From Fibrobacter sp. (GTDB taxonomy: Bacteria; Fibrobacterota; Fibrobacteria; Fibrobacterales; Fibrobacteraceae), in NCBI GenBank assembly GCA_024398835.1, contig JAKSIK010000014.1, positions 1-63,123 on the forward strand: a stretch of DNA of 63,123 bases, read 5' to 3'. The translations under genes and the position numbers were made by a program. The notes beneath the pieces were generated by a model that searched no databases, had not been told where the DNA came from, and worked only from the letters and a program-made list of their open reading frames with translations. This document shows, one piece after another, positions 35,577-42,999 of the stretch (position 1 is its first letter; the number at the start of each line of letters is the position of its first letter).

Positions 35577-36671
35577 TTACTTCGTAGTAGTCTTTGCAGG
35601 AGCCTTTGTAGCACCCACCGGTGCAGATTTCCAAATTTCGAACAAACTATCCACGTCTACAGTATCCGGAACCATATAATTTCGACCCAAATCATACACA
35701 AACAACTCCTCTTTTGTAGAAGGACCACAGAAAGTTTCCGTGGGCCAAGGAGAATATAGTTCTCGTACAATCTTCGTTGATCTTCCCGTAATAATAGGCC
35801 CTGGTATAAAACGATTCATCGCCCCACATGCTGGAATCGGTTCTATGTAATAGGTGCTAGTATGCCAAACAGTATCCGGCCGTTCTACCACATTTCCCAA
35901 AGCCGTGGAATCATCCTCCCAACGAGAGCGAATGCAATAGACTTCGTCTGTATCGGCACAAGCCAATCGAATGGGAACAAGTGCTGTATCCCATAGGCTC
36001 CAATACTCTGGGAAAATCGTATCTGGAACCGTTTTCTCGCAATTATCCACACGATGGGTGCAAGTAGACTTCATAGGTCTCCAATAGAACACCTGAGGTG
36101 TCAGGGAATCTAAAACCTTGAAAATTGACGGAGAATCTTTTGTACGACGGGGCAAACTCGGAATGGAATCAAAAAGGGAATCCACAAAAATTTCAAAAGT
36201 GTCTAATGAGAAGTCTCCTCGACGAATGAGAATGGAATCCATCAGGGAATCTTCATCGTTAATTACTTTGAGCACACTTATGTTTTTAAGAATATTCCGT
36301 CCTAACAAAATCCGAATGGTCGTGTCTGGATGGAGGTAGGGAGCGGCGCAATCTTCAAGGCTCGTTTCGTAAATTATGGTCGGGAACAAGGTAAAGACGG
36401 AGTCCTCTGTCAAGGTATCCAAATTAATCTGTTTAAGGGCGCAGTTGGAGAAAGACCAGATGCTATCCAAATGAAGATAAAGCGTATCCTTTGTCAAATG
36501 AATAAATTTTCCGGAATCCAACTCAGCAAAACGAAAAAAGCCCTCTCCCGAATAAGTAGTATCATCTAGATAAAGAGGTATGGTTCCATCGCCATCCTGG
36601 GTACAGGCAACCACGCCCAAAAAGGCAAGCACCAAACCCAGCCAGATGGATAGCAAATACTTGTGCGACAT
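35577..36671 (-). CDS. Unknown lipoprotein
   Basis: The 364-residue protein has a signal peptide with lipobox GVVAC (about residue 23). The mature part is rich in Asp, Ser, Thr and Leu and contains about nine cysteines, probably in disulfides. It ends in a TKAPAKTTTK tail. No family is recognised. It lies 12 bases downstream of the LytM-like gene and 13 bases upstream of the Nudix gene on the same strand, so it is probably part of an envelope-related operon starting at 38290. Confidence 0.8.
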   Translation of the reverse strand: MSHKYLLSIWLGLVLAFLGVVACTQDGDGTIPLYLDDTTYSGEGFFRFAELDSGKFIHLTKDTLYLHLDSIWSFSNCALKQINLDTLTEDSVFTLFPTIIYETSLEDCAAPYLHPDTTIRILLGRNILKNISVLKVINDEDSLMDSILIRRGDFSLDTFEIFVDSLFDSIPSLPRRTKDSPSIFKVLDSLTPQVFYWRPMKSTCTHRVDNCEKTVPDTIFPEYWSLWDTALVPIRLACADTDEVYCIRSRWEDDSTALGNVVERPDTVWHTSTYYIEPIPACGAMNRFIPGPIITGRSTKIVRELYSPWPTETFCGPSTKEELFVYDLGRNYMVPDTVDVDSLFEIWKSAPVGATKAPAKTTTK

Positions 36672-36683
36672 AAGAATCTGAGG

Positions 36684-37631
36684 CTAGAGCCCCACCTCTT
36701 CCTTGAATTTAGCAATTTTGGCTGAATCCAAAGGATGCGTTTCTTTATAGAAATCATCCCAACGCACAAAGGCTCCATTCCGGCGAATGCGAAGGAAGAA
36801 TGTAGCGCTATCAACAGGAGCAAGGCGTCCCACAACCGAATTCAAATTCACAGAATCCCTTGCATGCATCGCCGCAGATGTATCCGTCGAAGAGAAATTC
36901 ACATCCACAAAGGCAAGCATCCCCCACATGCGGGAGGTAATGTTGTTTCCGTGATCTATCTCGATAAAATAGCCCAGAGAATCACGGCCCTCATTCAAAA
37001 TACGCCCCGGAAGCACAGGATGGACAGGCGCTTCACCAATGCCCCGGAGTACATCTGCAGCAAGAAGAGATTCCTGACCATCAAAATCAAAGTCCTCTGT
37101 GATAGGGAGGCTAGAGAAGTTTAGCGGAGTCTGAGGGCACAGTCCCGGAAACCGACAACCCGTATCCATATCAATCCATACGGAACTTGAATCCTCCAGC
37201 AGAATGTTCAGGTAGGTTTTCGTTTCCACATCCTCCCGTTGCACCAAGAGGGGGGTCCCGAAGTTTGCTGCATGAGAAACCCAATGAAGCTTTGCCAAGG
37301 GGGACCTTCGTTCCGAAGCGACATAACGCAAAAAACTGCTAGGCAGAAGTGGCATGGAATCCTTCACCACCCAAGAACACTGAACCAGCTCCCCTTTCAA
37401 AGCAAAAGGAGTACCCTTTGCCTCAAGACAAAGATCTCGCCAATTCTTCTCTACAGGGGCATTTTTATCTTCCCCTGGCATAGGGAGCCTTTCCAACAAT
37501 GCCGTAAATCCACCCAGATAGAAAAAGAGGAATATGGCGAGAGCCAACAACAACAACCGCCCCAAAGGAAATTTGGCACGATGGGATTTATATCTAAGCT
37601 TAACTTTGTGTTCTGAAAATTCGACGGGCAT
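36684..37631 (-). CDS. Membrane-anchored protein with a degenerate LytM/M23-like domain
   Basis: This 315-residue protein has a basic cytoplasmic N-terminus, one membrane helix (about 25-45, LLLLALAIFLFFYLGGFTAL) and a periplasmic domain. 'HPVLPGRILNEGRDSLGYFIEIDHGNNITSRMWGMLAFVDV' (about 206-245) has the beta-strand rhythm of M23 peptidases (xxGxVxxxGxxxxGxxVxIDHGxxxxTxYxHL), but the catalytic HxH is replaced by SRMWGM. It would thus be an inactive regulator-type LytM domain, such as those that activate amidases. This is a weak fold guess from motif spacing. It is 8 bases downstream of the STAS gene. Confidence 0.7.
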   Translation of the reverse strand: MPVEFSEHKVKLRYKSHRAKFPLGRLLLLALAIFLFFYLGGFTALLERLPMPGEDKNAPVEKNWRDLCLEAKGTPFALKGELVQCSWVVKDSMPLLPSSFLRYVASERRSPLAKLHWVSHAANFGTPLLVQREDVETKTYLNILLEDSSSVWIDMDTGCRFPGLCPQTPLNFSSLPITEDFDFDGQESLLAADVLRGIGEAPVHPVLPGRILNEGRDSLGYFIEIDHGNNITSRMWGMLAFVDVNFSSTDTSAAMHARDSVNLNSVVGRLAPVDSATFFLRIRRNGAFVRWDDFYKETHPLDSAKIAKFKEEVGL

Positions 37632-37639
37632 GCGTCAAA

Positions 37640-38290
37640 TCACAGCAAGAAATAGGCAGCGGCGGCGCCAGCGGCAACCAGCACCAATACTACCACAATG
37701 GCAATAGCCTTCTTGGATGTGGGCTTGTCTTCAAAAGGTTTTGCCATGCCCTGTTCTTCCAGCCCGGTTTCATCCTTCGCGATAGCGTTGAAGCTCTTGG
37801 TGAAGCGGCGATTCGCGCCCGTTTTACGTTCACGACGAGTCGCAGGAGCAGCGCCCGAGGCACCATTCTGAGAAGCCACTGCGCCAGAACCATGATGGGA
37901 AGATTCCTTGGGAGCCTCCTCCTCTGCAGCCTCCTGAGGATGCAAAGAGAAGTTCATCATTTCTGCTTCAAAGGAGAACACTTTCAACTTGTTGGCAAGA
38001 CCAGCCTTCTTGAGACCATCCATGATGGTCGCACTGTTGGACAGAAGCGCCAGCATGCCGCCCTTTTCGGAAAGTTCCTTCTGGAACTGAATGAAGGCGT
38101 TGTAGGCATCGCTATACACGAAATCGAGGCCCATCAAATCCACAGCCACAAACTTGTCGTCCGGGTGAGCATCGATGAGTTCGCGGGCATCCTTCTTAAA
38201 CTGTTCCGCATCAAACGCGCCAATGGGGTTCAACGGGGCAGAAAGTAAATCAAATACACCAACTTCGCGATAGTTCTTCAAATCAGCCAT
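37640..38290 (-). CDS. STAS-domain protein with a C-terminal membrane anchor
   Basis: The 216-residue protein has an N-terminal STAS-like domain (about 1-112: 'NPIGAFDAEQFKKDARELIDAHPDDKFVAVDLMGLDFVYSDAYNAFIQFQKELSEKGGMLALLSNSATIMDGLKKAGL'), as in anti-sigma-factor antagonists. The usual phospho-serine position corresponds to 'VYSDAYNAF'. A disordered His/Ala/Ser linker with a basic 'TRRERKTGANRRF' patch follows, and the C-terminus is a single membrane helix (AIAIVVVLVLVAAGAAAAYFLL). A membrane-tethered STAS protein is unusual. No anti-sigma kinase is adjacent. The promoter TATATT ends 7 bases before the ATG. Confidence 0.82.
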   Translation of the reverse strand: MADLKNYREVGVFDLLSAPLNPIGAFDAEQFKKDARELIDAHPDDKFVAVDLMGLDFVYSDAYNAFIQFQKELSEKGGMLALLSNSATIMDGLKKAGLANKLKVFSFEAEMMNFSLHPQEAAEEEAPKESSHHGSGAVASQNGASGAAPATRRERKTGANRRFTKSFNAIAKDETGLEEQGMAKPFEDKPTSKKAIAIVVVLVLVAAGAAAAYFLL

Positions 38291-38297
38291 GGCAGGA

Positions 38298-38303
38298 AAT
38301 ATA
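38298..38303 (-). promoter_or_regulatory. -10 box of the STAS gene operon (leaderless arrangement)
   Basis: TATATT on the minus strand is followed by TCCTGCC and the ATG at 38290. There is no ribosome-binding site. Confidence 0.5.
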
Positions 38304-38354
38304 GCCTAATTTTTTCATAGAAGTGACAAGCATCACCTAATTTTTCGTTTACAA

Positions 38355-39560
38355 TCAGTCTTCTTCCCAATAAGTTCCGCCTGCAGGGGCGCCTTCCAAG
38401 ACTTCATCCCCCACTTCCGTGGATTTTTGGGTGGGTTGAGAAAAATCGGGGGTTTCGGGCTCGATGGCCGCATCCTCTGAAGCGACGACTTCATCCGCGA
38501 GTGCGGAATCCGGCTCCTCGGCCAAAACAGCAGGTGTCGCTGCCGGGCTCACCCTAGCAGGCTCTGGCCGCGGGTTGTGGGAGAAGAGGTAGGGACTCAC
38601 GCTGATGCTCACCCGATGGACTGGGGAGAATACGGGATGGGACTCGAAGGCATAGTCCACCTGGAGGAACTTCGCGATGGTGAGCCCGGCGCCCGCAGTA
38701 ACACTCTGGAGGGAGGTAAAACTCCCGAGGCCGGCCCGCAGGCTGAGCCCGAAATCAAAAGCGAACTCGATACCGCCGCGGCCGCCTTGAAACCAGTCTA
38801 TAGGATCGTCCCAAAGGCGGCCGCCCTGAGACTCATCTTCCTCGAAGTCGAGAGCTCTCGCCTCCCGATGGAACATTCCCGCACCCTGCCAGTAGGCGCT
38901 GAACTTGCCATAAAGGTACGGTACCGGCAGGCTGTAACTCGCCGCCAGATAAAACTCCGGAGACGAATACTCGAACTCGCCAGATTCCCAGGTTGCCGCT
39001 GAAGATGTCCAGCCCTTCAAAAATCCCGCTACATAAAATTCCTGAACTACACGATACCGGAGACCTGCATCACCGCGGAAGCCCCAACCCGTCTGATCCA
39101 TATCGCGATACAATCCGTGGAAAGAAACACCCAAGTCCAGGCGGTTGAAAAGTTTTTTACCCCAGGCAAGAGAGAAGGTCCAATCTGCAATGGACAGGGT
39201 GTTGTAGTCCGACCCTTCAGGAATGGGCTCCCCTTCCTTGATGTAGGGAATGTCGTCGGCGCCAAATCGGGAGAATGCTATGCCTAACCCCTGGTCCAGC
39301 CCCAATGGCAAAACAGCAGAGGCAAAATCGTACTGAGTGTCCTCAAAGTAGGCGGTATGGGAAAAATTTGCCCAGGCATAACGGACATTGGCCAGCTGGT
39401 AAGGATTGGAATAGAGCCCCAGGTAGTCTCCGTCCACAGCCATTGTGGCAGAACCCAAAGCTGCAGATCTTGCGCCAGGTTCAATATCCAGCGTGGCATT
39501 GGCGCCCACGACTCGGTCTGCTCCAAAGGCAAAGCAGGCGCATCCGAGAGCCGTAATCAT
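38355..39560 (-). CDS. PorV/PorQ-family outer-membrane protein
   Basis: This 401-residue protein has a short signal peptide (MITALGCACFAFGA), the family hallmark 'DIEPGARSAALGSATMAVDGDYLGLYSNPYQLAN', many alternating amphipathic strands of a FadL/PorV-like barrel up to about residue 330, and an acidic Pro/Ala/Glu-rich tail. PorV proteins assist type IX secretion or surface attachment in Bacteroidota, and a type IX system has been described for Fibrobacter. Whether this paralog takes part is inference. ATG 39560 is chosen because AAGGGG sits five bases upstream; a GTG at 39590 would add ten residues. It is 31 bases from the MetH-like gene upstream. Confidence 0.85.
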   Translation of the reverse strand: MITALGCACFAFGADRVVGANATLDIEPGARSAALGSATMAVDGDYLGLYSNPYQLANVRYAWANFSHTAYFEDTQYDFASAVLPLGLDQGLGIAFSRFGADDIPYIKEGEPIPEGSDYNTLSIADWTFSLAWGKKLFNRLDLGVSFHGLYRDMDQTGWGFRGDAGLRYRVVQEFYVAGFLKGWTSSAATWESGEFEYSSPEFYLAASYSLPVPYLYGKFSAYWQGAGMFHREARALDFEEDESQGGRLWDDPIDWFQGGRGGIEFAFDFGLSLRAGLGSFTSLQSVTAGAGLTIAKFLQVDYAFESHPVFSPVHRVSISVSPYLFSHNPRPEPARVSPAATPAVLAEEPDSALADEVVASEDAAIEPETPDFSQPTQKSTEVGDEVLEGAPAGGTYWEED

Positions 39561-39591
39561 CCAACCCCTTTTCAACAAGATTCCTACCACC

Positions 39592-40500
39592 TTAGCGACC
39601 TAACCATTTCTTTGCTGTTTCCAAATCCCAGTTTTTACGACGGGCGTAATCGTCCAACTGATCCTCGCCCAGCTTTCCTACAGAAAAATACACACTTCTT
39701 GGGTGTGCAAAGTAGTAACCGCACACGGAATTCATGGGCCACATCATGTAAGATTCCGTCAATTTCATGCCAACGCGGTTCTCCACATCCAAAAGTCGCC
39801 ACAGGGTAGCCTTCTCCGTATGGTCTGGAGCGCTAGGATAACCGATGGCCGGACGAATTCCGAATTCCCTGTGAGGCGCGTAACCCCAATGCTTGTGGAT
39901 AACATCCCGATGAAGTTTTTCGGAGTAGGCTTCCGTAAGGCGGCCAGAAATAGTTTCTGCAAGCATTGCCCGATAGGCGTCGCCGTCCTTTTTGCATTGG
40001 GCTGTAAATTCATCCACCCCAAAGCCTACGCTTGCGGCAAACATGCCGAGCCAATCTGGGCCCTTGGGCGTGAGGTAGTCGGCCAGGCTACGACAAACTG
40101 GAGAATCTTCCGTGGGACTCTGCTGCCGCAGAAAGTGGATGGTTGCAGTTGCCGACGACGGGGCCTCGCCCGAAGCGGCTACAATCGTGACATCGTCGCC
40201 GTTCCGCACTACTGGAAAAATTCCGATGACGGCACGGGCCTCAAAGTACTTCCGTTCCACCGCCTCTTGCAAGAACCTTTTCCCGTCCTCCATCAGGCGG
40301 CGAGCCTCCTCCCCTTTCTCTGAATCTTCGTCCAAAACAGCGAGGTTCAGCAGGAAGCCCCAGGCGTAGAGAAAATACTTCCAGTCGATGAATGGAACAA
40401 GGTCCGCCAAATCCGCAGACAGGGTCTGCACGCCCGGTTCCGCTGGAGCCGGAGAATGGAGCCACTTGCCGCTCATCAATCTTTCACAGGCGATGCACAT
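39592..40500 (-). CDS. Stand-alone methionine synthase activation domain
   Basis: The 302-residue protein corresponds to the C-terminal AdoMet-binding reactivation domain of cobalamin-dependent methionine synthase (MetH, Met_synt_B12). It shows 'LVPFIDWKYFLYAWGF' (about 34-49), 'EARAVIGIFPV', 'HWGYAPHREFGIRPAIGYPSAPDHTEK' (about 205-231), 'ESYMMWPMNSVCGYYFAHP' and 'YFSVGKLGEDQLDDYARRKNW'. In MetH this domain reductively methylates inactive cob(II)alamin. Here it is a separate polypeptide, as known from Thermotoga, and the catalytic parts must be encoded elsewhere. It is intact from start to end, so it is a split gene rather than a pseudogene remnant. Confidence 0.9.
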   Translation of the reverse strand: MCIACERLMSGKWLHSPAPAEPGVQTLSADLADLVPFIDWKYFLYAWGFLLNLAVLDEDSEKGEEARRLMEDGKRFLQEAVERKYFEARAVIGIFPVVRNGDDVTIVAASGEAPSSATATIHFLRQQSPTEDSPVCRSLADYLTPKGPDWLGMFAASVGFGVDEFTAQCKKDGDAYRAMLAETISGRLTEAYSEKLHRDVIHKHWGYAPHREFGIRPAIGYPSAPDHTEKATLWRLLDVENRVGMKLTESYMMWPMNSVCGYYFAHPRSVYFSVGKLGEDQLDDYARRKNWDLETAKKWLGR

Positions 40501-40568
40501 TTCTGTTCCATCAAATTTTCATTCAGAATTTAATAATTTTAAGGATATTCTTTCAACAAGGAGCCTTC

Positions 40569-40760
40569 ATGCCAGCACAAGGTGAACATAACAAATGGAT
40601 TGCACTCGCCCTCTGCATTCTCCTGGGCTACCCGGGGATTCATCGCTTCTACGAGCACAAGATTTGGACTGGCATTCTCTGGCTCTGCACCGGCGGACTT
40701 TTCGGCGTAGGCATCGTGGTGGACGCCATCCTCATCGTGATGAAGCCTGAACACTATTAA
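40569..40760 (+). CDS. TM2-domain membrane protein
   Basis: The 63-residue protein has the TM2 pattern (Pfam PF05154): 'KWIALALCILLGYPGIHRFYEHKIWTGILWLCTGGLFGVGIVVDAILIV'. Two helices are joined by the G-x-H-R-F-Y turn and end in the Asp-containing second helix. Function is unknown. The ATG at 40569 has AAGGAG five bases upstream. A GATATT -10-like box lies at 40541-40546. Divergent from the MetH-like gene. Confidence 0.87.
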   Translation: MPAQGEHNKWIALALCILLGYPGIHRFYEHKIWTGILWLCTGGLFGVGIVVDAILIVMKPEHY

Positions 40761-40799
40761 GACGACCTCCAATTTTTTAGAACCACCCCTGCAAATTTC

Positions 40800-40805
40800 T
40801 ATATT
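40800..40805 (+). promoter_or_regulatory. -10 box of the ferredoxin gene
   Basis: TATATT ends 8 bases before the ATG (GCGAGGCA between). The GAGG would mostly lie upstream of a normally positioned transcription start. Confidence 0.5.
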
Positions 40806-40813
40806 GCGAGGCA

Positions 40814-41008
40814 ATGAAGAAGCTCGTTCACCATAGAGACGAATGTCTGGAATGCGCAGGCTGCGTTGGACTATGCCCGCAAATGGCGCTAGACATGTAT
40901 GGTCTCGATTTGCAGATTAATCACGAAAAATGCACCCGTTGCGGACTCTGCGTTCGCGGTTGCCCCGTTGGCGCACTGAAAATCGAAGAGGTGAACGATG
41001 CTGGATAA
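40814..41008 (+). CDS. 2[4Fe-4S] ferredoxin
   Basis: The 64-residue protein has two complete cluster motifs, 'CLECAGCVGLCP' (about 11-22) and 'CTRCGLCVRGCP' (about 41-52), each CxxCxxCxxxCP. It is a small cytoplasmic electron carrier. The 3' end overlaps the following flavoprotein start by 11 bases (ATGCTGGATAA), so the two are translationally coupled, and it is the likely electron donor to that reductase. Confidence 0.93.
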   Translation: MKKLVHHRDECLECAGCVGLCPQMALDMYGLDLQINHEKCTRCGLCVRGCPVGALKIEEVNDAG

Positions 41009-42179
41009 CGAATACGATGTAGTAGTTATCGGTGCAGGACCCGGCGGTTCTGTCGCTGCAAGGAATCTCTCCCGCTTTGGCCACAAAGTACTGCTTCTTG
41101 AAAAGCGTGCGAAAATCGGCTACCCCGTGCGTTGCGGAGAAGCCAGCACCAATCTGGAAGATTTGCAGACTTACGGCCCTGTTGACGAAGACTGCATCGA
41201 AAGCATTATCAACGGACTTTTCATCTATGGCCCCGATGGCGTGAACATCGAGGTTCCCCAGCCCAACACGGGCATCATGCTGAACCGCGAAAAGTTTGAC
41301 CCCTGCCTCGCCCGGCTTGCAGAAAACGATGGCGTGCAGGTCGTAACCAGCGCCCGCGTAGATTTCGTCGGCGATGTAGAAGATGGTGCAAGGCGAGTCC
41401 ACGTTGTTTTTGACGAGTTAAACAATTCAGAAGAAATTCGTGCAAAGATGGTCATTGCCGCCGATGGCGTGGAAAGCCGCATTGGGCGAATGCTGGGCCT
41501 CAAATCCGGACAGATTCCTGGAGCCACCTGCACAGGTGTAGATATCCAGGTGCAAGGTCTCCTGACCAAGCCCGACTACCTCACCTTCTGGCAAGGCCAC
41601 GACTTCATCAACGACGGCTACATCTGGAGTTTCCCGAAGCAGAAGTCCAACGTGACGAACTTCGGCGCCGGATTCTTGATTCCCAAGGCAGGGCAGCCAA
41701 ACATCTATGATGTGACTATGGAATGGCTGGAAAAACTGTTCCCAGGTGCAAAAATCAATCATGTGGTTGGAGGTCTCGTGCCTGTTTCCAGCACCATGAA
41801 AAACTACACGCTGGACCGCTTTGCCCTGGTGGGTGACGCCGCCCACCACACGAACCCACTTACAGGCGGCGGCATCGCAGCCGCTATGCGGGCCGGACGG
41901 TTTTGTGCCGAAACCGTGCACCAGGGCTTCTCCTGCAACAACCTCTCGGCCTCGTTCCTAAAACAGTATGAGAAGATGTGCTACCAGAAGTTCGGCAAGG
42001 GCCACGACTTCCAGCTGAAATTCCGCAAGTTCCTCCTCGCCCTCAACAAGCAGGAACAAATCGGTCTATACAAGGTTCTGCAAGGATTCGCCTTGAGCGG
42101 CTACAAAAAGACTGCCTTCCTCAAGACCCCCATCCAAACGGCAAAGTATCTTACAAAATTCATCAAATTCAAAGGCTAA
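40998..42179 (+). CDS. Geranylgeranyl reductase-family flavoprotein
   Basis: The 393-residue FAD enzyme has 'DVVVIGAGPGGSVAARNLSRFGHKVLLLEKRAKIGYPVRCGEAS' (Rossmann fold plus the family's PxxC(A/G)E signature, about 7-50), 'VIAADGVESRIGRMLGL' and 'DRFALVGDAAHHTNPLTGGGIAAAMRAG' (about 277-304). Relatives saturate polyprenyl chains: archaeal digeranylgeranyl lipids, plant geranylgeranyl groups, bacterial quinone or carotenoid tails. The substrate here could be a menaquinone or polyprenol chain, which is inference. The coupling to a ferredoxin gene suggests ferredoxin as reductant. Confidence 0.9.
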   Translation: MLDNEYDVVVIGAGPGGSVAARNLSRFGHKVLLLEKRAKIGYPVRCGEASTNLEDLQTYGPVDEDCIESIINGLFIYGPDGVNIEVPQPNTGIMLNREKFDPCLARLAENDGVQVVTSARVDFVGDVEDGARRVHVVFDELNNSEEIRAKMVIAADGVESRIGRMLGLKSGQIPGATCTGVDIQVQGLLTKPDYLTFWQGHDFINDGYIWSFPKQKSNVTNFGAGFLIPKAGQPNIYDVTMEWLEKLFPGAKINHVVGGLVPVSSTMKNYTLDRFALVGDAAHHTNPLTGGGIAAAMRAGRFCAETVHQGFSCNNLSASFLKQYEKMCYQKFGKGHDFQLKFRKFLLALNKQEQIGLYKVLQGFALSGYKKTAFLKTPIQTAKYLTKFIKFKG

Positions 42180-42211
42180 TATTTTATTAGGCAAATGTTT
42201 AAAGGAGATAA

Positions 42212-42979
42212 ATGATGTTCAAAAAAATCGCACTTGCCACCGCTTTGATTGCTACCGCAAGCTTTGCAACCTGGGACTACTTCCCTGTACAGGAAGCTGG
42301 CAGAGGCCAAGCAGAAGCAGGCCTCTACTACGACTGGGACAATGACTGGAGCCAGTCCGGGCTCAAGGTTGGAGCCCGTTACGCACTCATCCAGAATTTG
42401 GAACTTTCCATTCAAAATTTTGGATACCAATTCTGGAGCGAAGTTGACTGCAAAGGTTGCCCCAATGGCGGCGACGGTCTTCGCGATCTCACCTTGGGAG
42501 TCCGTTACCAGATTGACCCAAGAATAAATGCTTTCTTAGATGTAAACCTTCCCATTGGAAGTGACGAGGTTACCTCTGATGAAGTCGCCCTCTACTTGGG
42601 TGGACAGTTCTCCATGGAAATTCCTGAGGCTCCAGGCCTCGCCTTCGGTACGGAAGCAGGCCTTGACTGGGGATTTGAGCACAATAACTATGAACGCGGA
42701 CTGGAAATTCACGTCGGCGGAGAAATGGACTACACCATTCCCGACATAGGACTCACTCCTTATCTCGGTTTGCAGTTCAAGTTCCAGTTGACAGAAAGCA
42801 CCTCTGAAGATGGCGATATTGGCTGGGACGACGCTGGCGACAACCAAATCAACATCTGGCTTGGTGCAGCCTACGCTATCGATCCTATGATTACCGTCAA
42901 GGCTCAGCTCATTGTGCGTAGCGGCGATATGGACGGAGACGCCACAGGCCTCTACGCAGCTGCAGACTTCAACTTCTAA
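42212..42979 (+). CDS. Outer-membrane beta-barrel protein
   Basis: The 255-residue protein has a signal peptide (MFKKIALATALIATASFA). Alternating aromatic/Gly strands follow ('GQAEAGLYYDWDNDWSQSGLKVGARYAL', 'LRDLTLGVRYQID', 'INAFLDVNLPIGSDE', 'LTPYLGLQFKFQL', 'NIWLGAAYAI'), and the terminal residue is Phe after 'AADFNF', as in barrel proteins recognised by the BAM complex. A CxxC pair (CKGC) sits in an extracellular-type loop. The specific family is not clear. The AGGAG site favours ATG 42212 or 42215. Confidence 0.82.
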   Translation: MMFKKIALATALIATASFATWDYFPVQEAGRGQAEAGLYYDWDNDWSQSGLKVGARYALIQNLELSIQNFGYQFWSEVDCKGCPNGGDGLRDLTLGVRYQIDPRINAFLDVNLPIGSDEVTSDEVALYLGGQFSMEIPEAPGLAFGTEAGLDWGFEHNNYERGLEIHVGGEMDYTIPDIGLTPYLGLQFKFQLTESTSEDGDIGWDDAGDNQINIWLGAAYAIDPMITVKAQLIVRSGDMDGDATGLYAAADFNF

Positions 42980-42999
42980 GCATTTGTTCGTAACCGCTG

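Noticed and set aside
39592..40500. Pseudogene remnant of metH
   Set aside because: The frame is intact from start to stop, matches exactly one domain with its conserved motifs, and such splits are known.
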